Shown here piece after piece: positions 11,608 through 22,252 of a stretch of DNA of 64,000 nt; position 1 is the stretch's first letter, and the number at the start of each line of letters is the position of its first letter. A program made the translations under genes and the position numbers. Source of the stretch: Pochonia chlamydosporia 170 (Eukaryota > Ascomycota > Sordariomycetes > Hypocreales > Clavicipitaceae); NCBI RefSeq assembly GCF_001653235.2, contig NW_019154049.1, positions 248,001 to 312,000 on the forward strand, written 5' to 3'. Below the pieces are notes generated by a model. That model made no database searches, was not told the DNA's origin, and saw only the letters and a program-made list of their open reading frames with translations.

Positions 11608-13024
11608 CTAGTTGCTACAGTTGATTACTTCACCACTAGCGAGCACCCGAGTCCCGTTGTGCAAAAGTGTCTGCGGCGGCCGTTCCCAGCTTAAAACCTT
11701 ATCACCCCTATCCCGTACATCCTGCCGCCTCTCATCCCACATGTCTACGGTAAAGAGAGACAGCTGTCCATGAGGACCCTTGTTGGAAATTGTCTTCTGC
11801 GGTGGCTTGGGCAAGGATGGCCAGTCAATGGCATCTGGCAAGCGGTCTGGGTCGACGGCATTGAGGTCTCCTGCCCTTCTCTCCCGCCATTCTCGCAATA
11901 TGAGCTGATATGACGCAGCTGGATGGTCCAGCTTCACCTCTGGATGCTTTGCCCACTCTAGTGAGTCTAGTCTAAGGTCACCGAGGTTCTGCTCTTCGTG
12001 GGGCCTACTCCGGAGGCTATTGTCTCGAGTAATAATCTCGTAGGTGGTGAATATAACGCCCTTAACATCGTTCCGGTCCTCGAGGTAACTCTCACCCTCC
12101 CCAGGTGAAGAAGGATGATTGATGCGGGCTGCAAAGTTAAAGTCCAAGAGCATGACAGAGTCTGTTGACTCGTCAACGACGATGTTTCGCGGGGCGATAT
12201 CTTGGTGCGAGATACTGTATCGGAGGTTCAAGTCGTCTACAACCTTTATGAGCTGCTTTAGCCACTCCAGTCTGAAAACGCGCGACTTGTTCTCCTCTAG
12301 ACTGCCGCCAGGCACATAGGTGCTGGTGAATCCAACCACGCGACCCTCGAGTTCGTCAACGACAATCCGGTCAAAGGGAACGATATTTGGGTGGCGAGGT
12401 AGACGCATCCACAGGTTCATCTCCTACCAGGATCTTTGTGCGTACTGCCATAACCAGTAGTATTTAAATACAACCTGCCCAAGGGTAAGGGTCAGTTTAA
12501 TCACAGTTACAGGGCGACACAATCCGAGACCGGAACTTAGCTTTTACCTTTTTAGCAGATGCTCCCAGACATGGAAGGTATGAGACAAGATCCACATCAG
12601 GGCCAAGCCTCTCGAGTTCCTCAAGTTCGTCACGCCGTACTGTCTGAATCTGAATCCCTTCCGGGAAGAAGCTTTCGTGAAGCAATGGATAGTACACGCA
12701 GCAGGTCGGATCGTCCTTTGGATCAGTATATGTTGAGATGATCTCGCCAGCATGCGATACATAGATCCTATAGATGTCGGGAGATAGTTGGCTGCTATAG
12801 CGGCTGAAATGTTCAATGGCAATACTCTCGTCGTCTTGCTCTCCGTCCATAGTTACCGAAACCACCCGTCTCTGGTCCCAATCGGTGACGTGCCAGGTGC
12901 TTGGCCCACCGACAGGGATATCGCCACTTAAACAGAAATACTTGGAATCGTCGTCAATCATGTTGTTGTTCTCGTTCTCTTTCGCAATCAAGGCGTTGGG
13001 TTGAAGAGGAATGAAGCGGGGCAA
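11608..13024 (-). pseudogene. Protein kinase-like gene with in-frame TAG in exon 2
   Basis: A fungal kinase-fold protein. Exon 1 is 13024-12548. The best intron is 12547-12475 (donor GTAAAAG, branch CTGAC, acceptor GGGCAG), and exon 2 runs 12474-11608. Exon 2 keeps the catalytic loop ISHQDIAPRN (HxDxxxxN) and DFNF in place of DFG. With this splice the frame reads VVFKYY, where the K is the likely ATP-contacting lysine, and then meets TAG at 12426-12424, just before EMNLWMRLPRHPN, a region normally continuous in this family. An alternative acceptor at that same TAG (intron 12547-12424) restores an open frame but deletes the lysine-containing strand. So the locus is either a recent pseudogene or encodes an N-lobe-defective pseudokinase. 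A sequence error is the third option. Confidence 0.7.
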
Positions 13025-14298
13025 TGAAACCGTGTGAGATAACTTGGGGATGTGGCAATCGCGGCGAATAATGTTTTAATATAATAACATTAAGAGGTAC
13101 CTATATAACTGCAATATAGAATACATTTTACTTTACTTTGGCAGTTTTTCTGGTCGCATTTCCTCTATTCCTGAGTAGCCAAGGCAACCAAGAACGATCG
13201 TACAGCAGCGCAACCCGAGATAGACGTGCGTTTGCTTCGTATTCAGCATAATGCTCAGCGCGGCCATACTTCCCGATCCAAATTCACCAGATAGTCGGCC
13301 AGCATACATTTTTGATCTTCGAAGCAACGTCAATGGTATCAAAATATCCAAGGGTTTATCACCCATGTGGCGAATGACTACACAAACAGTCCAAAGTTCT
13401 CCATAAGTGACTAACCTGTTTTCTCCAGAGACCTGAGACGAATCAACCATTTTCACGCCCGGTTCCGAAAATTCCCAGTTTTACAGTTAGCATTCCATAT
13501 ACAATCAACGCCTACGGAGGCGAAGCTTCAACTAGTTTGCGTCTTTTGTTCAATGCGGTGATTACATTGTTAGACAAAAGAATGCCAGGCAACGTGCTCG
13601 TGCTGGTCTTTGGGCAAGTCCCTCTCCCTCCAACTCTCCACTTTCAGTTTCTATCCGTCCACTAGCGGCTGAAATCCATACATATGTAGTTTTCCTGATG
13701 ACATTGAACATTTATTGAAAGCATGTTAGGAGCGCTACTTAGTATTATGCTTTGCTACTCTGCACATGAACCGAGGCACTGACTGTTGCAGCTTGTGACC
13801 GGCATGCTCTCCCGCCAGCATCCCAACTTATCCACGCACCAAAGACGCATCAACGAATGCAGGCAAATATGCTAGGTTCGTTAATAAGCCTATTTATTAT
13901 CGTTTATGAGTTTCCATTCTGCTTGAGACCTGCTTTTGAAATTAGCACATAACGGATGACTCTTTCAAGAAAGAGTTCAACCTCAGGTCGAGAATCATTT
14001 GGACCTGACACATGTCTAGAACTAGTGCTAGCTGCGTTTCTGAAACATATAGTCAACGCCACAACTCAGCTGCATCATGATTCTTTTTCGCGAGAACTTG
14101 ACAAAAACAGGCTAAGTTCAGGTATAACATGTGAATTGCGAACAACCTTACTCAATTCATTTACAGCAAAACACAAAAGTATGTATTACTTTCGGTATAT
14201 ATACGTAGATATAGAGTGGGCCAGAATATCGCGATGTCGCTCTATTGCGCTCTCTTTGCCAATTGCGTGTTTCGTCAACTTCCATTCGTCTGCGTATC
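13025..14298. other. Intergenic region, about 1.3 kb
   Basis: Divergent promoter space between the kinase-like gene and the HsbA-like gene. One 107-codon minus-strand frame (13456-13133) has no recognisable family and was not called. The TATA element of the HsbA-like gene is listed separately. Confidence 0.5.
14196..14203 (+). promoter_or_regulatory. TATA box of the HsbA-like gene
   Basis: TATATATA lies about 95 bp before the ATG at 14299, a normal distance for a fungal gene with a short leader. Confidence 0.5.
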
Positions 14299-14994
14299 AT
14301 GAAGTTCGCTGTCCTAGCTTGTCTAGCCACCGGCGCTTTCGCTGGCACGATCTTTGGTCGTGATCTTAGCACAGTTAAATCCGTCCTTTCAGTCGTTGGC
14401 GATAACATTGCCGGTCTGGACAGCGCAGTCAAGTCCTTTGATGGCAATCCACTCAAGCTTTTGACAGCGTCGGACACTCTGATCAAGTCACTAAACGATG
14501 GCAAAACCAAGGTCGACAAGTCCAGTGGATTATCAATCATCGACACTCTTGGCCTTCTAGGACCGATAATAGGGCTGCAAAACAAAGCCGATTCCCTTGT
14601 TGCAGATCTCAAAGCCAAGAAGAACATAATTGCGAAGAATGGATTTTGCGCCGTGACGCTGTCCCAGACTACCACTATCAATACGGCTACTCAGAACCTA
14701 ATTAATTCTGTCGTCGCAAAGGTTCCCGGTCTTCTTCAAGGTATTGCGAGAGGTCTCACGTCTGGTCTTTCCAAAGATCTTCGCGACGCGATGGATATAT
14801 TTAGCCCGGCAAATTGCAAGGATAGCACTCCTCCCATCACGACTTCGTCAACAGCACGTCCAACGTCCACCGCTCCTCCAGGCACAACTTCTCTCCCTGA
14901 TGATGGTTGTCCTGCCGCTCAGACCGTTACTGTCACTGCCATCGATACAAAAGGTTGCGTGCCAACTAAGGCTCTTTTCCTTCGTAGTTGGTAG
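14299..14994 (+). CDS. HsbA-like secreted cell-wall/surface protein, 231 aa
   Basis: A single-exon secreted protein. The ATG at 14299 gives a signal peptide (MKFAVLACLATGAFA) followed by an amphipathic helical domain of about 150 residues rich in L, D, K and S, matching the hydrophobic-surface-binding protein A family. In that family the protein adsorbs to hydrophobic surfaces and recruits degradative enzymes. Two cysteines flank the core (ending NCKDST). After it come a Ser/Thr/Pro-rich linker and a short tail with two more cysteines. Upstream in-frame starts would bury the signal peptide and were rejected. A TATA box stands about 100 bp upstream. No GPI signal is evident, so release into the wall or medium is expected. 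Confidence 0.8.
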   Translation: MKFAVLACLATGAFAGTIFGRDLSTVKSVLSVVGDNIAGLDSAVKSFDGNPLKLLTASDTLIKSLNDGKTKVDKSSGLSIIDTLGLLGPIIGLQNKADSLVADLKAKKNIIAKNGFCAVTLSQTTTINTATQNLINSVVAKVPGLLQGIARGLTSGLSKDLRDAMDIFSPANCKDSTPPITTSSTARPTSTAPPGTTSLPDDGCPAAQTVTVTAIDTKGCVPTKALFLRSW

Positions 14995-16038
14995 TTTCAG
15001 CGAGGTATAACATGAGGGATTATGTTACGTATATTCACAATGGAGCCAGTCATCTTGTAGCTGGCTCGTCTATATAGCTTAGTAAGATATACAACGTACA
15101 AATGCAAGTTCAATCAGCTGTGGAAAGTGATCGCTGGAGCTATTGACATCTTGACAGGTTTCATGCTATTTAGAACGATTCTGTGTTTCCTTGTGTACGA
15201 ATGAGTTAATTTGGTTGTGTCCTGGTCAAGTCGTCTATTCCAATTGTGTACTTAATAGCGCGCTTAAGAGGTTATACAGCAACGGGAGTAAAGTAAGCGA
15301 AACGTAGTGATCCTATTTTTTGAAATAATTGCCGAGACATATATTATCAAAGAAAATCACGAGTTGGTCATTTGACCAGCAAAACGGGACGATCCGCCGA
15401 TCCAGAGAGATAGTCCAGGTTATATTCCGCTGACATATGATGCAAATGAAGTTAGCGAACTTTCTACCTGCAAGCTCGCAGCGTAGTTGGTTTTGCCGCA
15501 TCGTCTAAGCACGTGAATTTGACGCAAGGCTACCATTAATCTATTGTGTCTTTATCAAATTTTATGCATTACTTATCATACCCTATGAGACGAGACAACC
15601 GTGCACTTTGGCAGTGTAAACGGGAAAAAATGATATTGCCGCAACGTGTTGCTATTGTTTATTTTATATAAGCTGAAGCTATGAGCCGCATCTGGCACTA
15701 TCACTCTGATATAAGCAGTTCCGTCCCGTACCACCGTCACGATGTGACACCTTGACAATGCCGTTCGCCCGCCATTCTAAACCAACGCAATGGCCACACG
15801 ATTGGAGAGCATCAAGAAATACTTGATGTATTGTTTCACACGCGAGTAGTGGAATCCGAAAAGAGGGGGCTATGCCACAAGAACGAGGAAGGCACAAATA
15901 TAAATTCCCCTCTTGTGGCCGTTCGAAACAGAATGGAACAACTACTCATCCTTCTTTCGTCTTCCAACTATTTCTCAGTCAACCAAGACAAACTTCGATA
16001 TCTTCCCTTGATCGCATAACGATACTAGGACTCTCATA
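14995..16038. other. Intergenic region, about 1 kb
   Basis: AT-rich spacer. Short frames only; nothing recognised apart from a TATA element for the next gene at 15899-15905. Confidence 0.5.
15899..15905 (+). promoter_or_regulatory. TATA box of the repeat-precursor gene
   Basis: TATAAAT, about 135 bp before the ATG at 16039. Confidence 0.45.
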
Positions 16039-16716
16039 ATGGCAATCTCAAAGTCTCTCCTTCTCTGGGCGCTTGCCGTGTCTCAGGTACGATCCCAAAA
16101 CTTCATCTTTACATATAACCGCAATGCATGATTCTTACTGAGTAACCTGCAGGGCCTTGTCCTCGCATATCCGGTGGGAGAATCGGGCTCTAGACTCGAA
16201 AGCCGTTTCCTCCGACCAGTGCGACGGCCAGATGCGCCCCAAGCCGATGTGCGCTTTGGGGCAGATCAAGGTCCCGTCACTGACGTTTCGGAGAATGCAG
16301 ACATAATTCCTTTCTATTCAAGGCATTCCCATAAAAAGGGTGAGAAGGGTGGGAAGCATGAGAAGGGTGGGAAGGGCGCAGACGCAGAAATTGTTACCCA
16401 ATCCTTTCCCCTAGAAGGACAACCAGATGGTGACTTGTCATCAGGACTGGCTCGGTATTTAAAGGGATCCCATAAAAAGGGTGAGAAGGGTGGGAAGCAT
16501 GAGAAGGGTGGGAAGGGAGCAGACGCAGAACTTGTTACCCGTTCCCCTCCGCTAGAAGGACGACCAGATGGTGAATTGTCATCAGGACTGGCTCGGTATC
16601 TAAAGGGATCCCGTGGAAAGGGTGCGGAGAACCCAGACGCAGAAAATCCTGAATATATGGGGGGATGGTGCGGTAAGAGTGTGCCGAAAGCAGTGCAAGA
16701 AGGATGCCCAGAATAA
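16039..16716 (+). CDS. Secreted repeat-containing precursor protein, about 203 aa
   Basis: Two exons, 16039-16086 and 16153-16716; the intron (GTACGA...CTGCAG, 66 nt) falls inside the signal peptide. The signal reads MAISKSLLLWALAVSQGLVLAYP. After a spacer with dibasic RR, the protein has two near-identical 47-residue units and the start of a third. Each begins GSHKKGEKGGKHEKGGKG (very basic, glycine-rich) and continues with an acidic/neutral segment ending SSGLARYLKG. Basic blocks alternating with a conserved peptide core recall fungal repeat precursors cut by kexin-type proteases, but the classical KR site is absent from the units, so processing is only inferred. No family is recognised. 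An alternative second intron, 16673-16730 (GTAAGAG...CAACAG), would replace the last 15 residues and extend the protein to 217 aa, ending at 16816. Confidence 0.7.
16330..16650 (+). repeat. 141-bp in-frame tandem repeat
   Basis: Unit starts at 16330, 16471 and 16612, exactly 141 bp (47 codons) apart. The first two units are nearly identical; the third keeps only its beginning before diverging. Shorter echoes of the unit (AGAAAGGGT..., GACGCGGAAAT, CCTGAATAT) recur at about 16797-16870. Confidence 0.9.
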
Positions 16717-17906
16717 CCAAGTTTCAACAGGAGAGATCCATAATCGTGGAGGTCGAGACTCCGCAGAAATAGCAGTTCCCCGAATTCCAAAGGTACCCTC
16801 TAGAAAGGGTACGTAGAGCCCAGACGCGGAAATTCCTGAATATTTAGGGGGATCCCGCAGAAGGGGTGTCAAGAGCACAGAGCCAGAAGTCGCTGGTCGA
16901 GATGAGTAACTGGGACGCAACGTCGAGTTCGAGTGATGACGGGCCCTACGCAGGTGTGGGGGTGAGATCGTGAAAATTGGTTTTGGTTTCAGTCACGATT
17001 GTGTTTGACGCATGGCTAAGTACAAGTTTATGATACTTTGCGATTTTTTTCCTAGCATGTTATGTAGGACTTGTGTTAGATTCAACTCTGCACAAGGTTT
17101 ATATCGTTTCTTACTGTATACCATGCTTACGGCTCTATGCCAAGCATTAGTTATGTAGTTATAACAACAACGATGAAATATACGCGTCGAGAATTTTCCA
17201 CCTGTGCTCTCTTTGCAGAAGACCCGGCAATGGTGACGGATCTACTGCTACTATGCATACTATCTCGGGGGAGTCGTCTTTTAGGTGTCGCCTAGAGCTT
17301 CGCGTATCGGTAGTTGCAGTTTCCTGGAACATGATTCACAAATACCAGGGCTTTTTCTTCCTTCCAGCCGAGTCATGTTGTACATGTCGGGTTCATCTCC
17401 AAAGCAGGGTGCACCAACATCGAAACGCAGCACGGGTCACGAACTCACATAATTCGCCCCGGTAGTCTCGGTATGCACGGTCTGCGTGAATGATACGTCC
17501 CTGACTTCTTTACATCTCAAGCTTGAAAGGTTGACATCTTTGTGCAAACACATAATTGAGGCGAAGTGGGCTCACCAGGATGACATCCCTGAAGCTGAAC
17601 ACTACCGAAGCCACAGAACACTCCACCAATTAGTCAAAGCGAGAATCTGCCTGGTCAATTGATAGGCTAGTGCCTGATGTACTCCCTGTTCCATTGTGGA
17701 CTTGAGCTCAGCTGGTGGTTTGCCAAGTTTCGACTGCCTGGCTTCAGCCGCACATCATCGTGAAGATGCGAGCTTGGAACAAACATCTGTTGCGGCCAAG
17801 GTGTGTTTCCTGCCTCAAAACTCGACGCGTACTTAACACCCGTTATAAATACTGTCAATTGGATCTAGGTATTTCCATACGACATTCAGTTCCAAATTCC
17901 CCTTCA
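16717..17906. other. Intergenic region holding decayed repeat units
   Basis: The first 190 bp carry degenerate copies of the repeat in another frame (SRKGT, stop, then SPDAEIPEYLGGSRR) ending at 16908. After that there is nothing coding until the DUF4246 gene. Confidence 0.55.
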
Positions 17907-20158
17907 ATGAGACCGTCCAGCCAGATCTCTCCTACAGCTGCTTCCCTGACGCCGGAACAAGAAGAAACGTTCAGGCTTTGGATCGGTAGACACAATTGGA
18001 AGACACGGCCATCGTTGCAGACAGCGGCAGATTACCTACAGCTCAAGTACAATCAGTCATTTCCTTCAGAACTAATGAGCCGCATTATCGACGACGTTTA
18101 CGCGGAGAGAGTCGCACCACCTGATCCAGTGTTCATCCAAGAAAATCCTGCCGAGATGGAGACTGAAACATCGGCACAAGACCCCGTGGCTACTCATAAC
18201 AGCAAGTTTAAATTTCCTGGCTACGGGCTGCCCACTTGGTTTCTGCCGAAAGATGGCGAGCATTTCCCCATTCTAGTAGGCGATCAAGAAGAGGGTTGGC
18301 GGGCTGCTACGCTTCTCATTCGAGAATTGTGCATGCTCAAGGTTATGGAGGATCTCACCAACAAGCCCGAGTGGTGGACCAAAGTCGTTGATCCAGAAAT
18401 ACGGGTCAAATGGAAGAATGAAATGCTTTCACTTGACTGGGAGGCATTTCACGAGCATGCCGATTTCACGCCGAGAATGGCCGACGCCGTGAGTTTTTGA
18501 CGCAGTAACTTGAATGACACCTCTCACGATACAAGCATGCTAACTGCCGTAAATAGTGCATAGAAGAGTTGACTAAGAAGGCCCGTCTCTGCGAAGAAAC
18601 GGGACTGGTTCCCGTCTTTGACTACTCAGCTTGCGTCGTCAAGTCGGACAAACTCATGGATAAGGATCTGATCAAGAAGCTCGCTGATGCGATGGCACCA
18701 TTGGAGAATGTGCCCGAGGAGGAAAAAGACTGGCATCCAGGCAGTGATGGCAAAGTCTTGGATATCGTCCATCCTTCGCTGTGGCCGTTGATTTATGGAC
18801 GGTCACGAATCCTACCTGACAAGGAAATCACCGTGGATGATTGCCTGAATCATGTCGGCATGGGTGAAGTAGTGGCCAAACCCAAGTCAGAGCCACCTGT
18901 CACTTCTAGATCATGGGGTCCGGAACCGGTCAACGTCTCTTCTGTCAATTACCAATGGCTTCCTTGCAATGTTGCCGTTGACGGGGAGGGAAAGGCAAAG
19001 ATTACGAGTTACGTCAACAATCTACACCCGATCCAACATGCCAAGCTCTACCCGATAATCGAGCAATTCATCACAAAGTCCCTACCAGCATGGGACCTCG
19101 TCTATCGATGGCCGAAAGAATTCGAGTTCCAGCGACTCACCACCAGCGAGGCAGGAACGCAATGTACCACTCAAGAAGCATGCAAGGACTCGTATGAATG
19201 CCGGCCAACAAACCGACCGGTAAACGATGATGAGCCGCCGCGGGAGGAGTATGAGGAAGATGAAACGGGGTACGAGGAGAGCGAGCGCGGCCAACTTGAC
19301 GCTCTGTGGTTTCGGTCAACGCATCCGCAGATTCTGCCTGACGCAACTCTTGATTCCGACACTCCTGAGAAGATTGAGAAAAAGGCAAGCCAAAATGAGT
19401 ACCAGAGCAGCCGGAAAGAACAAGGTCGGTTCAACGTCACAGCAGACAAGATCAAGACAAGTGGCTTTTTCGGCTCAAATAAACAGATCCAAGTTATCGT
19501 CAAGCTGGCAAACATCCATCTTACACCGGACAAGCCCACCTACGATGGAGGCTCATGGCACATCGAGGGCCAGCGTAACGAGCATATTTGCGCCACGGCC
19601 CTATACTACTACGATAATGAAAACATTACCGACTCGCGGTTGGCGTTCCGCACGTCCTCAAACTCAGAGGATCTAACCATGAATCTGGACTACATGCAGA
19701 GTGACGTTCGCTCTATTGCAAGAACATTTGCCGTAGACGAGGCACACGAAGCAACAACCCTTCAGAACATTGGTTCGGTCCTCACACGTCAAGGACGGGC
19801 GATCTTCTTCCCCAACCTCTTGCAACATCAAGTACAGCCGTTCTCACTTGCTGACCCAACCCGTCCGGGTCATCGCAAGATTCTCGCCTTGTTCCTTGTT
19901 GACCCAGCGATCCCCGTCATTTCGACGGCGAATATCCCTCCCCAGCAGCGCCCTTGGTGGCCTGCAGAAGATTACATTCGCAACAGTAATCGCCTCCCAC
20001 CGGAACTTGCTCACATTGTTTTACAAAATGTGGATTATGTAATTGACGAAGAGGAGGCGAAGGCGATCCGGGAGAAGCTCATGTCTGAGAGGACGGTGAT
20101 GCAGACTGCGTTTAGCGAGGCGTTGCAGTCGGTAGAGTTTAGCTTTTGCGAGCATTGA
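17907..20158 (+). CDS. DUF4246 family protein, 727 aa
   Basis: A conserved fungal protein of unknown biochemical role. Exons are 17907-18488 and 18557-20158 (intron GTGAGT...AATAG, 68 nt, phase 0). Family landmarks run in order: a PGYGLPTW block, RELCMLKVMEDLTNKPEWW, the WLPCNVAV region, EWQ/HIEGQRNEHICATALYYYDNEN (a histidine-rich core resembling a cupin/2-oxoglutarate dioxygenase strand), GRAIFFPNLLQHQVQPF, and a C-terminal PPQQRPWW. Length is normal for the family. The H...(D/E)...H-like residues and the RPGHRKIL block have led others to suspect a dioxygenase fold, which I cannot test here. The ATG at 17907 was chosen because upstream codons look non-coding; an earlier in-frame ATG at 17766 is possible. 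No functional partner is adjacent. Confidence 0.85.
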
Positions 20159-20628
20159 GATGTGACGTCTTTAGAAATTTATATTATAACTGCGTATTAT
20201 TTTGTCATGGCCACAGAAGTCAAGGTTACTGCCAATGTGATAGTTTCATTGTCTGCTGCCTCGGCTGCTTCACGCCCGTCAACTCCGACGTTGCACGACA
20301 TGTTCAAGAGCTACACAGGGGACAACCACTGTCTCACTAACCAAACTCCTCCAATCTATACGCTGCTTTGTCACCTGAGCACAGTAAGATTCACAAATAA
20401 CACTGGCGTCGTTTCCAAACACAGCAGCTCAAACACCGGCCCAATGACAAAAGGCGCTGCTCTACGCCACGTTGACATCACTGGCCAGGATATAAAGCCA
20501 GCAGCCATCACCAGAGGAGTAACACAGCTATAAAACTGGATGGTTCAGTTACCCCACCTCTTGAAGACGGCATTTCTTCAACTACATCAGTTATCAATAC
20601 AAGAAACACAAGAACAAGCTCATTCATC
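20159..20628. other. Intergenic region with promoter of the small gene
   Basis: Spacer of 470 bp; small frames only. It includes the TATA box at 20491-20497. Confidence 0.5.
20491..20497 (+). promoter_or_regulatory. TATA box of the 78-aa gene
   Basis: TATAAAG, 132 bp before the ATG at 20629. Its position supports the small gene being transcribed. Confidence 0.5.
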
Positions 20629-20924
20629 ATGCCATCGTCAGCTTCCATCAAAGCAAAGGAAAAGTACGAAGCGATGCTTCTAGCCGCAAAGGGAGATGGA
20701 GTTTCTCGTAAGTACCGCGTAATCAAGGACCACTTCCAACTGGATGGTTACCTATGATCCGGCTAGACATGTCGAACCGCGTCGCCGCAACGAGACACCC
20801 GTCTTCGGGGAGTTGTGAGATGACCAACTCCATCACGCGCAGGTCGAGCCATAGCAGCAATACCTCAAGCGCCGGCCGCTTCCGAACCATGATTAAAAAC
20901 ATGTTGTCTCCCCCCGCGTATTAG
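20629..20924 (+). CDS. Small spliced protein, 78 aa, unknown
   Basis: A gene too short for ordinary ORF calling. Exon 1 is 20629-20707, exon 2 is 20767-20924; the 59-nt intron has a consensus GTAAGT donor and GGCTAG acceptor. The joined frame is exactly 79 codons. Without splicing the frame ends after a few residues with no sensible sequence. The product begins MPSSASIKAKEKYEAMLLAAK and is rich in Ser, Arg and Lys, with a basic C-terminal stretch (GRFRTMIKNMLSPPAY). It has no signal peptide, no cysteine pairs and no membrane segment, so it is probably a cytosolic or nuclear small protein. Support comes from the TATA box, perfect splice sites and low-complexity but non-random composition. No function can be assigned. 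Confidence 0.6.
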
Positions 20925-21677
20925 GATCTTGTCCGGTATGCTTGGTGGGCGTGAAATAGTTTGGCTAGCTTAGTGTGCGGAACAACTGCACTTGTCTTAA
21001 TGAAGATGTTACTGTTACTTTTGGAGTTGTAATGTGACGCGTAGTTATAACCACGTGAATGAAGGGATCGGCCATTTCCCGCCAAAAGTTTGGCTTGCCA
21101 AAAAGAGCGATGAGTGCAATCGGCTACGTTCCAGTATTCCCGAGTTGTTGTAATGTGCAGCACTTGTGGATACTAAAGAGACTCGAGCCGTTCGACGCAT
21201 TTGACACCACATTAGAGAGGCACGTTACCTATTGCTTCTCCTTTCATCTCCTAAATGGATGAGATAGGCAAACATAATCTAGACACACTGCAGAAAAGCC
21301 GCGAACCCATGGTCTTCACAGCGCCACAGTAGGTTTCCAGCAGCCACTAACCCCAGGCACCCTGCATAATGTCTTGAAGCGGAAGGTGTAATGGCATCGT
21401 GAAACTGAGGGTTGCATTGTGACCATTGCAATCTGAGGGATGCACGTGGCATGTATACAGAATGGACAAGTTTCGCGGTAGTCTGATAGGAGACTTTCCA
21501 AATGGATTCCCGGATTTGTCTCAAACTGTCCGTTCGTGGCAGTAACTGGTGCAATTTGGCCTGCTTTAAGCCCGGGCTTTCTTCAGAGTATGAGGGCAGA
21601 TGTGTCCTGGGACTAATATCATATTCGACTATGCCTTCCCTGTCACCCCATCGCCAGATCTTGTTCCCACTGATCGT

Positions 21678-21723
21678 TTTGACTCAATTACAGCCGTCAG
21701 TTTGACTCAATTACAGCCTTCAG
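21678..21723. repeat. Two-copy 23-bp tandem repeat
   Basis: TTTGACTCAATTACAGCC followed by GTCAG, then the same unit with TTCAG; one mismatch over 23 bp. It holds a TGACTCA motif (AP-1/Gcn4-type core) in each copy, about 530-570 bp upstream of the chitinase start. Confidence 0.8.
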
Positions 21724-22117
21724 TTTTTCTCTCCTTGTCCATCTCACGAAATGTTAAAACTCCCGCCCTGCCCAGCAATGTCAGAAACAACTAGTAGCCC
21801 AGACTAGTGCAGGAACATGTCCCATCAGCTTAAACCCCCACCAAATCTCCCATCTAAGTGCATTGCTGCAAGATATGGACGCTACGGATATTCGGCACGT
21901 TTTGTACCCATCACGGGATGGGCAAAGTCGCCCACACTGAGACGATTACACGATGGATTATATCACTTCATTCCTGTCCATGTAACGTCTCTTCATGAAT
22001 AGGAGTGCTCCTCAGTCATTCACAACTAACAGTGCCTTTGTCTGAGTGAGATTAGTGTGCGCGATGAGCCATGTGGACTTCAACTCAGTCGGTGGACAAT
22101 TGGCGTGGAGAAGCAAG

Positions 22118-22124
22118 TATATAA
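22118..22124 (+). promoter_or_regulatory. TATA box of the chitinase gene
   Basis: TATATAA, 129 bp before the ATG at 22253. Confidence 0.5.
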
Positions 22125-22252
22125 CATTCCTCAACGCGGCTACGAATTGACGAACATTGCATCACAACGCATCGGCTTCTTCATTTTCTTTGCAAATATT
22201 CTTCTCCTTCTCTGTATATACTCTTGATTATTTCATCGTACATAGCTTCAAC

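Larger units (their letters stand above)
20925..22252. other. Intergenic region, about 1.3 kb
   Basis: Upstream space of the chitinase. Contains a small tandem duplication (21678-21723) and a TATA box (22118-22124). No gene recognised. Confidence 0.5.

Noticed and set aside
13133..13456. 107-codon minus-strand frame
   Set aside because: Contains hydrophobic stretches but no family resemblance, no splice-linked extension and no promoter signal.
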